A stretch of 64,000 nt of DNA from Pascua guehoae (taxonomy: Eukaryota; Basidiomycota; Tremellomycetes; Trichosporonales; Trichosporonaceae), in contig BCJX01000006.1 of NCBI GenBank assembly GCA_001600415.1, positions 1,089,588-1,153,587 of the forward strand. The letters are read 5' to 3'. A program made the position numbers and the translations under genes. A model generated the notes under the pieces. The model worked only from the letters and a program-made list of their open reading frames with translations, did not search any database and was not told the DNA's origin. Positions within the stretch are counted from its first letter, which is position 1. Every line of letters begins with the position of its first letter. This document shows positions 20,289 to 33,129 of this stretch, in pieces.

Positions 20289-22520
20289 ACCGATCCCAAT
20301 ACCTCGCATTCTCGAGCTCCCACGCCTCGCACGCGCGCTCCTGCAGCCACTCATCCCTGACCTCCCACATCTTGTACCGCCTCGCCTCGCCGTCGCCCTG
20401 TGCCATGTCCTGCTGGCGCCTCGTCCTGCGGGCCATGGTAGCGAGTGTGGCACGGTCCTCTGCATGGGCGCGCACGCGCGCCCACTGGGCGTCGGACATG
20501 GCGTACGCGTCGCCGCCGCAGTGGCGCGCAATGAGAATCTGCACCTCGGCAGGGAGGTCGAGCAGGGGGAACTGGGCTGGTGTCGAGTCTGCGGGGTCCA
20601 GGCGCGTGTCATCTAGGACGCGCCGGGCGATTTCCTCTGGGCTGGGCGGGCGGGCGTGGAAGATGATACGCGCGGCGCCGACGGCGCGTGCGGCGGACCC
20701 ACGCACGCGCTCGGTCAGGACGTGGTTGCGTTTCTGCAGCTGGGGGATGCGCCGCTCAATCTGCGTCTCCATGCTGGCCGGGTCGGCCGGGTCGAGCTCG
20801 TCGTCTGGGTCCTTGGCTGGCGCGGGGCTGTCGTCGTCGCGGGTGCGTGCGGGGGATGCGTCGTTGGCGTGCAGCCCGATACGCCGGATCGAGTAGTTGC
20901 CCACCTCGATCGCGTCGACAATGGCCACCACGGCCCGGCGGCCCAGCGAGTTCATGTTGAGCTGGAGAACGGCGAGACGCTGCGAGCGAGGGGAACGCAG
21001 GTAGGCCACTAGCGATGGCACTATTTCGGGGCCCAGCGCGCACGTCGATAGGTGCAGCTCGCGCAGGTTGGGCGCGTCGAGGGCAGAGAAAAACGTCGAC
21101 ATGGCAGAGAGCGAGAGCGGGTTGGCTTGCAGGTTGAGGTTTTGTAATCGTGACGCATTGATGCGCTCGACGACGGCAGGCGCGACCGTTTCCAACTGGG
21201 TGTTAGCATGTTAGAGGAGAGGCGTTGGTGTGGGACATGGGGACAAGAATGTGCTCGGTCTCATGCAGGGTGCTAGAGGCCACGCAACGCAAAGCGCCGG
21301 GGGTCCCATGTCGACGCATCAAGACGGGCATGGAATGACGGTGTCCAACAGCCTCAATAACACATGAGCCTGAGCGGGTGTAATTGCGCGGCACTGCTGT
21401 GGTTGCAGCCGCTGTCTGGCCCACACTGCGGCCCGACTGATATGAACCAGCACAACAGGCAGCGCATTGCCAGCCCAGCCACAAACATGAGATGGCGGGG
21501 CACGCGATAAAAGCAACGCCTCGTGCGTGCCATCGTGACAGGTATGTGGCTGGACACTGTTACGGAGGAGGGCCGGCTACGATTCACGCAGCGCCAGAGT
21601 CGACACTGACCACCACACGAGCTTCACGCCCACCGCGTACCCAGCCCGTCGTCTGCACCCCAGCACGGATCCCACGCCCAACAGCCATTCACTTCAGTTC
21701 GCAGCCTGCCGCGCCCCGCTTGACACCTGCTGTCTTGCCCCTACGATGCCGCCCCACCCCACACATTACACTCCCTCGCTACNNNNNNNNNNNNNNNNNN
21801 NNNNNNNNNNNNNNNNNNNNNNNNNNNNNNNNNNNNNNNNNNNNNNNNNNNNNNNNNNNNNNNNNNNNNNNNNNNNNNNNNNNNNNNNNNNNNNNNNNNN
21901 NNNNNNNNNNNNNNNNNNNNNNNNNNNNNNNNNNNNNNNNNNNNNNNNNNNNNNNNNNNNNNNNNNNNNNNNNNNNNNNNNNNNNNNNNNNNNNNNNNNN
22001 NNNNNNNNNNNNNNNNNNNNNNNNNNNNNNNNNNNNNNNNNNNNNNNNNNNNNNNNNNNNNNNNNNNNNNNNNNNNNNNNNNNNNNNNNNNNNNNNNNNN
22101 NNNNNNNNNNNNNNNNNNNNNNNNNNNNNNNNNNNNNNNNNNNNNNNNNNNNNNNNNNNNNNNNNNNNNNNNNNNNGGGGGGTGCGAACTGGATGGGGTG
22201 GTTGGTGCTGGACGCGGCCTAATGCCCAGGTTGTTTGGGTGTTGCGCATGTTGGGCCGAGAGATGCATCCGAGTCTCATCGAGGTAGCACCATCGGCTGA
22301 TACCACCCGCCCGCGTGGGCCAACGTAGTGATCATGATGGGCACAGGACAAGGCGAGCGATATGCACACGAGGGACATGACTCTGATGCCCCCGCGACGG
22401 CCCCTCGACCGACTCGTCTCGACTGCTCTGCGCCCGTGACTCACCACCAGCGATGCCCGCATAGTGCCCGTCGATAAACGACACGAGGTCGGACGAGAGC
22501 GGAAACGTCTTGAACGTCAT
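20131..22520 (-). CDS. Leucine-rich repeat (RNI-like) protein, spans assembly gap
   Basis: The downstream exon (21195-20131) encodes ribonuclease-inhibitor-like repeats: SRLQNLNLQANPLSLSAM, APNLRELHLSTCALGPE, SQRLAVLQLNMNSLG. These are followed by an acidic linker and a helical C-terminal part (TPAQFPLLDLPAEVQILIA). A separate opening exon (22520-22445, MTFKTFPLSSDLVSFIDG, donor GTGAGT) lies beyond the N gap and probably belongs to the same gene; at least one repeat-bearing exon is then hidden in the gap. Near its 3' end the frame runs through a homopolymer of 69 bases, read as polyglycine, and stops at 20131. The true C-terminus may instead use an intron (possible donor GTATTG just upstream), or the homopolymer may disrupt the gene. 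The function is unknown; such proteins usually mediate protein-protein contacts. Confidence 0.6.
20218..20286. repeat. Homopolymer C69 (G69 on the gene strand)
   Basis: Uninterrupted run of 69 C on the plus strand, lying within the 3' end of the LRR reading frame. Exact length and frame across it cannot be trusted. Confidence 0.9.
21783..22176. other. Assembly gap (394 N)
   Basis: Scaffold gap inside the LRR gene. The base composition directly after it (a run of six G) suggests that a G-rich or homopolymeric stretch stopped assembly. Confidence 0.95.
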
Positions 22521-23471
22521 CCCGGCCGTGTGTGGCGTGCGTGTTGTTCGTGGCGTTTAGTGACGTTTACGCTTGTTTATCTCTAGCCTGTGGTTGTTCT
22601 AGTATCCAGAGTATTGGGATCCGAGTAGCGAGGCGGAATCACGCCGGTGCGTGCTGGGCGGGTGGGATGGGTGTGGGGGAGTGAGATGCGGGGTGTGGGG
22701 TGGCGTGGGGGGATGTACCGTGCAGTGCGGGGCGACTGGGGTTCTAGCCGTGCTTATCGTACAGTGTCCACAGCAGTACCTCGTCCGTGTCCTGTTGGTC
22801 TTGTGATGCCGTGCCAATGCGGTATACCGTGCGTTGGGGCTTGAATGTAATGTCTAGTGTCCAACTGTGCCTATCTGGCAATGAGATGCGGGGTAGAAAT
22901 GTGGGGATGCGAGAATGGAGAGATGTGGAAAGTGGAAGGGGGGTTAAAGAGTCGAGGTGGGGCCGATGGTAGTGGTTGGTGTGGGTGTTAGATAGGCTTC
23001 TGCGTATCCACAGTCGACACTGTCGTTATCTCTGGTGTGCGATGGAGCATTCTGATTCGCTGCACAGTGGACAAAGTATTCGCCACCCAGACGATGCTTC
23101 TGTAAACCTCACCCTCTTGACGTCACTCGCCCGTCGGCCCGGATCTCGGTTGCAGCAAAGTCCACCACGCCACCACCCGACACGGACATACCACACCCTA
23201 CAGCCCACAGGCCTACAGGCCGACTGACCGACGCCGACAACACCTCCGCCTGTGGCGCAAGCCAGGCGACCAACACCCATCCATCAGTGACGCCCTTGTT
23301 CCACCCTCTGCGACCATACATGTGACCATGGTTCATGCAATGCTGCGTGCTCTACATATGTACAGAAAACCGTGCGTGAATGCGCGCCCTCGCGCCCTTC
23401 TGATACTCTGCCCCATCGTGCCAAGCTACCTGACGATCCGCCGTACTAAACCCGTCATCCCCTACCTTCAC
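22521..23471. other. Intergenic, no gene seen
   Basis: About 950 bases between the LRR gene start and the ULP2 stop codon. G-rich simple sequence lies at 22640-22740 and 22880-22970. No exon, tRNA or ordered repeat was recognised. Confidence 0.5.
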
Positions 23472-26400
23472 TCAGTCGCTGACAACGTATGCAGTCTCCA
23501 TTGTGTTGTTCACTCCCGCACGCCCCGTTTCCCTGCCCTTGCCCTTGCCCTTGGCTGTTGACCGTGACCCGGTGCGGGTTGTAGTCTTGGCCGCCTTGGT
23601 CGCTTCGGCCTTGGTCGCCTTGGTCGAGTCGGAAAAGTCATCTACCACGCGCCACCCGTCCGCATTGGCGCCGTCTGAACTCCGCAGTTTCTTCGCCGGT
23701 GCGTCAGAGACGTTTGGGTTCAAGAGTGAGCGCTTCTGTCTTGTGCGTGGCTGTCGGGATGGGGACGGCTCTTCGGCCGGCGATGAGGGTGGAGAAACGA
23801 TGCGCCCACGGACACTGGTTGCGGACGAGCGCGATGGGGCTGCACCTCGGGGCGTTGCCGCTGCAATGCCTGTGTCTCGAGAATTGCTAGACTCGGGGTA
23901 CGCGTAATGACGACTGTCGGGCATGTCTTGACTGAGCGAGTCGTCCACAACTTCGATGGCGTCGGCATCGGCCACCGCAGGCTTGCTTGGAATGTCGTTC
24001 CGCGTCCGAGCTTTGCGCTTGTCCCTTGGACTACGATCATTGGGACCGCCATCACGATCCCGGTGATCGCTAACCTCATGAGTCCGCTCTTTGCCTTTCC
24101 GCTTGGAATGGCGCTCATCAGCTGGCGGCGGTGTCTTTGCAGATGGGTGTGGCTCGTCACCCCATTCAATCCCCTCGTCGTCGTCGTCGTCGTCGTCGTC
24201 GTCCTCCTCTTCCTCCTCCTTCCCATGGGCATCCCCCTTGCCTCTGGCAGCACGGCGGTGGTCCGATTCGGGTTCATCCATCTCGTCAGTGACGGCGTGC
24301 TTGCCCTGTCGGTGAGTCACGCGCTCAGCAGAGGCTGGCGGCTCCTCATCCGAGTCGGGCACAAGCTCGGGGCGGGAAGGGGATTGCGCTGACGAGCGGG
24401 CAACATGAGTCTCAGACGTGATGGTGGTGGAAGCCATGTGCTCGTCGTGCTTGCCCGTGACAGATGCAGCAGTGCGTGCAAACCATGCCTTGTTGCTCGT
24501 GCCGTTTGCCGCTGGTGTGGCAGGGTTGCCAGCGATTCTGAACGTCTTGTGGACAGCTTTTGGCGCGGCGGACGGTGCTGGAGAGCTGTTTGGCTTCGGG
24601 CTCCACGGACGTGCTGGTGTCCGCACACGTTCGGGCGTCGACTTGGCTTGGCTTTGCCGCCCAGGACGGGAGTTTGGCGGTGTCGCGTGGCTGAGGTGTA
24701 TGGAAGGTGACGTGGTCGTCACTCTCCGGGGTGACCTTGTTGTCTCTCTCGACAGTGGTTTGGTCGCCTCTCGCTCCCTTGCAATTCTGCTTTCGAGGTC
24801 GACATTCGCATAAGGATCGAGCGGAACGGCCGGAGATTGACCACCTGCCGGCGAGGATGTACCAGAGCGAACCGCAGGAGGATCAGGAGTGTGTGCGCGG
24901 CGGGTGTGCCTCGTAGGAGTCTGGTCGTAACCGAGCTCGTGAGCTGCGTCATCGAATGCCGGAGACCCCAGCATGCTGCCGTGCTGGAGAGGAGAATGAC
25001 TTTCGTCGCGTTGTGGTGTGGAACGCCGCGATGTGGACGTCGATGGATCTGGCGAGAGGATCGCCAACCGCCCCACTTGTTCGCTCCCCATCGGTGTAGC
25101 GTAGATGGACGCCGTGGCAGTGTCATCCGCGACCGTAGTAGATGCGTCGAATGGTTCGTCAACATCCATGGGTTCCCAAACCTGGTCCGCGGCACCGACG
25201 CCACCAGCTGGCTCGTCGACATCCATGGGCTCGGTAACGGTCTCCCCTACTGGGGAGAGTGGGTGTTCGATCGGTACCAGTGGAGGTTGCGACAAGGCAA
25301 TCACAGATCCTTGGGTTGCTTGAACATCCGCCTGGGTCGCATCGCCTGCAGACTTGACTTTTGCCACCTCGCTCTTGCGAGGAGAAGAGACCAAAGGCTG
25401 ATCGTGAAGGCTGCGCCACTCTCCGGTGAGATCATCCATCCTCTGGACCCAGTCTTGTCGCAGGTTGCCCGTCTTACTTGCTTGCCAGACATCCTTCATT
25501 TCGTCGTTGAACGCCTCCCTCTCGTCGGATCGGAGTGGCGGAGGCGCTTTCTGGAATGGTTAGCATGAGAACAAATAGAATCCAGAGTGCTCACCCCGAT
25601 GAATTTTAGGACCCGCTTTCGGTCTCTGAGGTCCCCGAGCAGGCAATTGACGTAGTGGATTAGGAACAACCCACAGTCAGAGAAGTTGGGCTGTTGAGGA
25701 ACTTTGGCCTCTATATACGTGGCCTTGGACAACTCGTGCTTGACACCACGCTTCTCCCGGGCCTCAAATTCAAGCCACCGATTTAGCGTATTGCCTACCG
25801 CTCGGTGGGCACCGCCGAGAGAGTCAAGCGTCACGATGTACGTTCTAGATGTCAGCGTCATCGCAAAGTCGAGCACGCACTTGTTGCTGCCAAGAATGTC
25901 ATGGTCTTCGCGCGTGGTCTTGCCCTGGGCGTTTCCCGCCTTCTTTGGTTCGGGCTCGGGCTCGGGCTCAGGCGGCGGGGGTTGATCTCGTAGAGGCAAA
26001 CCTTGGCGGCTGAACTCCTCGTAGGTTTGCGACTGGATGGGTTGCGGCGACTGAGCGTTGTTCTCGCTGGTGTGGTCTCCACCGCTGAGATATTCTGGGG
26101 CCCGATCACCGTCTTCAACATCGCTCATGACATCCAAGGGATCGTGGCTCAGGTCCGCCCCGGACTCGTCCCCAGACACCACCCGCGATCGGCTGCCGCT
26201 CGCGATACCATTGTTGCGTGTCCTGGACAAGGGCCCATTGCTGCCATCGTTTGGGCTAACATGGCGTTCGGGAGAACCACCAGTCGGTTCCAAAATCCCC
26301 TTTGGGTTGTAGATGACGGCCAGGTACCAATGTAGCTGCTCATTGATGGGGACAATGATCAGCTCCTTGTCGAAGATGTCGACTCTCTTCGTCCACTTCT

Positions 26401-29044
26401 TGACCGAGTCATACGCAGGCCATTCGTCATCCGTGGCCTTGTGCCTTCGTGTGAGCGCTAGTGCAGGTGATGGACACTCACTTTTTGTCCTTCTTCGCGA
26501 GCCTCTCGTAGAAGAACGAATTAAACATGTATACCCGCTCTCGGACATCCTCCTTCATCAGGTCAAGGAGAGTATACCTGGACGTCAGCCAAACCAGTAC
26601 GATAATAGGAAAACGAAAACAAACCTCAGCCCAAACTCGAGAACGGTATCGTTAAGAAACTCATGGTGTTCGACACGCCACTTATCAGCAACGCTAATCT
26701 CGACAAGGGAATCGCCCTTGGTGGGGTAGTGGAAAAGCCTATTATCAGCCAATGTTGGTTGATGCCTGTAGCACGTACACTGTGTTATCCAAAGCCTGCC
26801 TGCGCGACAACACAACATCATGAGATTGCTCAACAACGTCAGAATCATAGCCTGAAAGCCTAGAGCTTCGCCGAGCGACATGACCATCGCTAGGGGTCAG
26901 CGACAAGCAGCCATGAAAACTCACAATGACAGCCTAGTCTGCGCTGGGTCTTCTGGCGTTGCCTTGCCTTTGCCCTTGTCCCCTCGATCAGTGTGTCTGA
27001 CCTTCTGTGTTTTGTCGCCGTGTCGACTCATAGCCGCCTGAGCGGCGGCTTGGCTTGCCGAGCTCCGTTGGGGGCGCTTCGGTTCGAAGTTGGCTTCAGC
27101 AGTGTACAACACATGGAGCATCTCGACATCGTCGTCCCTGAGATGCGTCAGCCTTCCTGGTCGTTGCTTTCTTAGCTTGAGGCTCACCCCAAATACGTGG
27201 TCGGTATCTTTCGAATGCGGATATCTACTTGCTCCAGGAATTTCTGGTTCTTCTCGTCGTCCGTGACGTGGAAGAACACAGCAAGGGCAACTTCTCCGAG
27301 AAGAGCTGGAGCATTCAGCCTGCGTTCTAGTGGCAGTGGCATGTAATAGCTTACCAGGTTTGGTATGGCCCGACCCAGGCCGGCAGAGCCCTTTCAAGTC
27401 TATCCTCTCCTCTGTATTGAGAGTCTTGAAAAACCGCATGAACGGCACATTCTTGCCGATCTGATGGTCAGCCTAGTGAGACCCGCAAGGCCAAAGACAG
27501 ACCCACCTCCACTTTCGTCAGAGGCTTATCCAACACCAGTTTCGCGGGCTTCGTGTCTCTTCCTCTCGCTGGCTTTCGAAACTCAATGGAGAGTGGCTTT
27601 GTCGAGGGCTGGAAGTGCAGTTCCGTAGCATCAACTTTGCACATGCGGCCGTCCTCGGTTTCGATGACGCAGTCTTCGATAGTCGCGGTGTGGGTGAGGC
27701 CGGATGACGGGATTATGGAAGAACTCGCTTTCGGCTGACGCTAAGAGAGGTCAGAGGCTTGTCCGTCTGGGTGATACTCACAGAGGGCGGCGACACCTTC
27801 TCTGGCAATGTTCCATCCTTCTTCTGCATGGGTGGCCGCCTCTTCAACCCCCTCGGCGCAACAGGACTCAATGTGCCGGCCGCCATGGCTTGTGCGGTAG
27901 CAGCTACCAGTGGCGCTTTGGGCTTGCCTTTGGTCTGTCCCCTCTCCTTGCCCTTGCCCTTTCCCTTCGGGAGCTCCAAGGAATCCTCAAACGATTCGAT
28001 TGGGTCCTCGTCAGAGTCAGAATTCTTCGGCAAGGGTTGAGGAATGAAGGTCCGTTTGAATGGCGCCTCGTTGTCTCTGGGACGTTGCGCTGCAGAGCGC
28101 GTTGGCCGTGGACCGCGAGCAGAAGGTTCGTTTTGAGCGGGGATAGAAGAAACGTTGGGAGTGTTGGGCATTGTCGTGCGACGATTCCGTCGCTCTGCTT
28201 GTCCACGGAGCATGTTAGGTGTAGACGTAACGGTGCGAGGGCCACGCCGGTCATCATTGCTGTCCGAGTGGTCGGCGAGGTCGTGGACCGGCGGAGTTCC
28301 GTCGCCGTAACTGGGAAGGTTGTTTGGCATCGACTTTCTTCCTCGCGCTGGGCGAGAGGAACCGGGGTCGTTCATGAGCGCGTCAAGCGCGTTTGACGAC
28401 GACGGGTAGTTTGGTGAGGAGCTCCGCAGATGATGGGCATCCATCCCCCGCTCGTGTCGGACCGTGTCGCCGCGTGAACGGGATGTACGATCAGAGGCTT
28501 GCAAGGCATGCGAGTTAGAAAACACATCGTCCAGTCGCGACCCGTCGTCTTCGTCCGTGGAGTCTACCGGGACCACCGTGTCTGTCTTCTTGCGCGTGAT
28601 CCCCCTGGACGTGCCAGGTGTACGCGTGGTAGTGGTCGCTCGACGCAGATCCTTGTTCTTCAAGTCGTAAAACGCATTCTCGGGAACGGTCCCTGGTTTG
28701 GGCGGAGACGAACTGCGCTGCGTCGCGCCTTGTGCCGACTTCGACCTTGACGAGGGGATGGCAAACGGGGAAGCATGTGGTTTAGCTCCGCTGGAGCTCC
28801 TCCTCTGCGCGCTCTGCGCAAGTTAGATGAGCACGCCCCATGCGATTCAGGAGACATGGTGACGTACCTTCTTCTCTGCAATGCGCGTCACCACAGCTTC
28901 GCTGCCCAGTCAGCATGATCAATGGTCCATGCGCGTAAATAGAGCATACTCACTCCTCGATTCCCATGCGTCGACGTCCCCCCACGAGACCCGGTCGTGC
29001 ATCGCCATCGTCGTCTCGGTCCTTGCTTTGGTGTCGGTGGACAT
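23472..29044 (-). CDS. ULP2: ULP2-type SUMO-specific cysteine protease
   Basis: Large multi-exon gene encoding roughly 1,600-1,700 residues. The ATG at 29044 (MSTDTKARTETTMAMHD) has an early GTGAGT donor. A long disordered N-terminus (28860-27740) precedes a compact region (IEDCVIETEDGRMCKVD, VPFMRFFKTLNTEERIDL) and the Ulp1-fold protease (about 26890-25600). The protease shows WRVEHHEFLNDTVLEFGLR, HWYLAVIYNPK (catalytic His), IVTLDSLGG (Asp), and QQPNFSDCGLFLIHYVNCLL (oxyanion Gln and nucleophile Cys). A long linker between His and Asp is typical of the Ulp2/SENP6-7 branch. The C-terminal 670 residues are disordered, with an E5D10-type acidic run coded by TCG repeats near 24175-24225, and end at AYVVSD. 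It removes SUMO, chiefly chains, from nuclear proteins. It is divergent from the WRAP53-like gene. Confidence 0.88.
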
Positions 29045-29613
29045 ACTGAGCCTCCATTGAGCTCTGCCTATGCCCAACCATGGGGAGGGGGGCTCTCCAA
29101 CTGGGCGGTCAGACTTGCTTTGTTGAAAGCCGTGTGAACGTACAGGCTGCTATGAGCGCGAGACTGGGCTCATGTCCCAAAGACAGTGGCGTGGTGATGA
29201 TAATTGGGGCAGAGCCTCGGGGTAGGGTTGGGGTAGGCAGTGACAACCAGGCTGGTGTCGCAGAGGAAGCTGGGGGAAGCGGTGGGGGGTAACGGCGACA
29301 AGAGAGAACGGCTGTGAACGGAAGAAGGGAGCAAGTGCGAGAAGGAAGAGGAAAGGCGAAGGGTGTGTTGTGAGGAAAGCGACGTGTGTGATGGACGAGT
29401 TGCAGGACGGGCAAGGTGAGGTGAGGTTGAGGTGGATCGGATTGATGATTGTGATTGTGTGTGTGCAGCAGTCTCGGTCGGTCGGTCGGTTGTGTCAGGA
29501 CGCGACTGACTGTTCTCCAATCTCATTCCACATTTTGCCACCGCAACATCACCCAAATACTAGGAGCCCGCGGCGTTCCATCCATCCGCCACCCACCCTC
29601 TGCATCTTTGCTC
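29045..29613. promoter_or_regulatory. Divergent promoter region of ULP2 and WRAP53-like gene
   Basis: 570 bases between two divergent start codons. Nothing coding is visible. Shared promoter use is inferred from orientation and spacing. Confidence 0.45.
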
Positions 29614-31147
29614 ATGCACAGCGACCCCGCCTCTACGGGAGGGGCAGCAGAGATGTCTGCAGCGGGTGCAGGTGCAACGCATGCAACACAAGCAACCGAG
29701 GAACAGCCTGTGTGGCCTGCACCGCCCGTCTACGACTTTGCAACACGCCCATGCAGGGCGGCTCAGATTGGTGCCCCACCCTTCACGGGGGTAGATTCAT
29801 CATCCCCGGTCAACTTCTTCCGCAGTGCACGATGGTGTGTCTCCTCCTAGCTCCCACGCTAATGTCGAGCACCACTGACACGTCCCAGGACAGCAGATGC
29901 CAGCTGCGTGCTCACCACGGCAGAGGACCGCGTTGTGCGAGTGTATGATACGTGAGCGCCGCCGCCTAGTGAATCTCTGCTGAGACCATTGCTCACCTCA
30001 GCACCTACGATGCCGAGTCGGCTGCGCCCTCGCTGGCCGCTCCTCGCGGGTTTGCACAGCCCGACGCTGTGACCGCTGCGTTGTGGTACCCGTCCGCCTC
30101 GACACACACGCCAGAAACATTCTGCTTCGTGGCTGGCGTGCGCGATACACCTGTGCGCCTCATCGACGCTGCTGACGGGAGGGTGAGGCAGTTCAGTCAT
30201 TGCCAACGCCAGTCTGCTGACGGCAGATACGTGCGTCATACCCGATTGTCGATCACCGCGAGCGCTTCATTGCACCGCACTGCATGGCTTTCACGCCCGA
30301 CGCGACAAAGTATGTTGCCCAAAGTTCGTCCGGCTCGCCCGCTGACTTGCAAGGCTGTACTGCGGGTTCGAGAATGCTATCGAAGTGCTCGACATCTCAC
30401 GACCAGGCTACGATAACTCTGAACGCATGAAGACAACATTTACTCGGCGGGAGAGGGGCGGGCAAAAGGGCATCATCTCGGCGCTCACGTTTAGCCAGCA
30501 TCACGTTGGCTCCTTTGCAGCTGGATCATTTAGTGGCTCGGTCGTGCTGTACGACGAGGACACGTCAAGCGCCACAGGCCACCTCGAGGGTATACGAGGA
30601 AGCGGTGTCACACAGCTCGCATACCATCCCCTTGACGGAAATGTGCTGTTTATCGCCTCGCGTCGCTCGGACGCTATCCAGGTGTACGACTTGCGAGACA
30701 CAAGCGCTCCACTCGCCAGCCTTGAACGATCGGCCCAGACCAACCAACGTATCTGGGTAGACGTTGAGCCGTGGGGTCGCTGGGTTGCCAGCGGCGACGA
30801 CAGTGGCAATGTTAGGGTGTGGGACATCAACGATCCCGAGTTCCCTGTCGTCTTTGAGCAGAGACTGCATGAGGGTAAGTAGTGACCAGCAAGGCATGAG
30901 GAGAAGCATCACGGCTGACGCTCTAGATGCCGTCAATTCTGTCCAGTTCCATCCGTTCAAACCCTTGCTCCTCACGGCAGCTGGATCACGGTCATATCTG
31001 GCCGAGGAGGCAGACTCGGATTCTGATTCTGGGGCTGACTCGGACTCTGACTCGGACGCCGGCGTAAGGACCCCGGCCGCCCCACCTCGACCACGAGTCG
31101 ACGTGAAGGATGCGAGCCTTGCAATCTGGCAGTGTGGAGCAGCCTAG
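29614..31147 (+). CDS. WRAP53/TCAB1-like WD40 protein
   Basis: Six exons close in phase (29614-29834, 29889-29951, 30002-30182, 30227-30309, 30354-30874, 30927-31147), giving 429 residues. WD40 blades are visible: CVLTTAEDRVVRVYDT, HCMAFTPDATKLYCGFENAI, RGGQKGIISALTFSQHH, GSFAAGSFSGSVVLYDED, GNVLFIASRRSDAIQVYDLR, GRWVASGDDSGNVRVWDI, VNSVQFHPFKPLLLTA. The blade set with RERGGQKGIIS and IQVYDLRD is characteristic of WRAP53/TCAB1, which binds CAB-box scaRNAs and telomerase RNA in Cajal bodies (fungal relatives include Swt21-like proteins). The C-terminal blade carries an acidic DSDSDS insert. An ATG at 29653 is an alternative start. It ends convergently with ALG2, 275 bases away. Confidence 0.85.
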
Positions 31148-31422
31148 ACAATAACTTATACACATGTATGTACAATACTCAATCGCATCGATGTTGGCAG
31201 CGGACGCAAAGGGCTGCCGCACCGCGAGGGGGTTTGGTGTGCTTCAAAGTTCCCATCTTGGCTTGACTTTGGAACGGCCCGTGGCTCGAGGCTTTGGGGG
31301 AGATACTCTGGACCAGGCATTGTGCTCATGATCATGATTCACAGATGTCTGCTCTCAGTGATCTGCGAGGTCCTGTTCATATGCTGCAGTTAAGAAGTCT
31401 AAAGAGTGTATCATCTCTCTCT

Positions 31423-33129
31423 CTACGGTCGGGGCGTTTCGCTCCCGCTACCACTAAACTTCAGGGCAAAGTACATCATCGCAAGCGAAACGATAATGAG
31501 CGTGAGGCTCACTGAGATCATCGCGTCCCCAATCGACTGCTGCGGGTCATTCGCGAGCGCCTGACGGCACGCCTTGTCCAGCTCAACCCCAAGGCTCTCG
31601 GATGAGAAGTTTTCGCGCACCCTGTCCCTGCCTGCCGCGCCAACCTTCTCCCTCTCCACATCCGAGAGGTTGACGAGCGCGGCGAGAGCCGGTGCCCACT
31701 CGTCTGCGGTCGGTGAGCGCAGATATCCGGTCGGGGACTCGGTCTCGGAGGTAAAGTCCACGACTGTCTCGGTTGGGCCACCCGTGTTGCACGCGAGGAC
31801 GGGCAGACCACATGCCATGGCCTCGATAGGGACGATGCCGAAGTGTTCGTTCGTTGGCGTGTACAATAGCGCGAGCGTGTGTGAAGACAAGAGAAGGGCG
31901 GAACGCTGCTCGGTAGTGAAGTTGAGAATGAATAGAACGTCGACGTCGGGTGGTGGAGGGGCAGTCGGCGAGGTGAGGGTGTGGTGTGTCAGACCAAGCT
32001 GGTCACACAAGGCCTTGTTTGCCGCGAGGGTGGCCACGTTGTCTGCCTGTTGGTCATCGTAGCCACCGCCGACAATCAAGCGAAGCTCCTTCGCAACACC
32101 ACCGGGAACGAGTCCGCCAGCCTTGACACGAGCAAACGACTCGATGGCGAGGGCCACGTTCTTCTTGGCCTCGAAGCGATTAAACGAAATCACTGTCGGA
32201 CGTTCACTGCAGCGTTAGTTAATGCGTACAGGCCAACTTCAACTAACGATGTAACAAGATCGACACCGCTGCCAACCGTCGCCTTGCCTTTGCCCTTGCG
32301 TGCGGTAGGCCCCTGATACGCGGCCACGTCGATGCAAGGGTAGACTACCTGGGGCGGGTTCTTTGCGAGTGATGGGAATGCCGCCGAGTAGACACGAGAT
32401 GAGAACTTGGAGTTTGCGAGAATGACATCCGACTGGCCTGCTGGGTTAGCATTCGCTTACAGAGCCGTTACCCACCCGTTGTCCACTCCTCGAGCCTGTC
32501 AATCGGCCATCGATACATTTTCTTGAGCACGCTACTGTTTCCTTTGCGGAGGTTAACATCTCCAACTTTGGAACCCTCCGTGATCTCCCAACCGCCGCTG
32601 AGGAGCTTGTCGGGGAAGTGGCAGTAGAACACGACAGGCGTGCCAGTCAAGAGGCGAAGGAAGGGAACGCAGACACTCTGCTGGTCGACGAAGAAGACGT
32701 CGAACTTGCCCAGGGGAGCAAGAGGGTTGAAACGCCCTGCAGGAGGAGGAAGGACCTGTGACAACCACAGGAGGAAGGAAAGCGCCACTGAACGCAGGAT
32801 TGAGAATACGATCGTCATTGGCATGCGAGAATGCAGCTGGCGTGGGAGTGAAGAGCCCAAGACGTGGACAGGGAGGGTGCCTGAAGGTTAGCTGAACATC
32901 GTACGAGGAATAGCTACCATTTCGTGTCTCCTCGAAACATCTGGCAGGGTCGTGTCGTGACGTGAACATGACGACCTCGTGGCCGAGTTGCTGGAGGGCT
33001 ACCGCGGCATCGACAACCAGACGCTCGGCACCACCTGCTTGTAAGCTTGGTACCACCTTTGCGAAGCTTACCAATACCAAGATCAGGATGGACGAATCCG
33101 ATGCGCAGTGTTTTAGGCGCATCTGCCAT
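31423..33129 (-). CDS. ALG2: Alpha-1,3/1,6-mannosyltransferase ALG2
   Basis: Five exons close in phase (33129-33072, 33034-32918, 32880-32476, 32437-32248, 32206-31423), giving 517 residues. ALG2 adds the second and third mannoses to Man1GlcNAc2-PP-dolichol on the cytosolic face of the ER. The start IGFVHPDLGIGGAERLVVDA is the diagnostic N-terminal motif, formed across a 37-base intron. TPVVFYCHFPDKLLS, DVILANSKFSSRVY, ISFNRFEAKKNVALAIESF and the GT4 EX7E motif EHFGIVPIEAM follow. A C-terminal hydrophobic stretch (ISVSLTLIIVSLAMMYFAL) matches the ER membrane anchor. The length is close to fungal orthologues. Confidence 0.95.
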
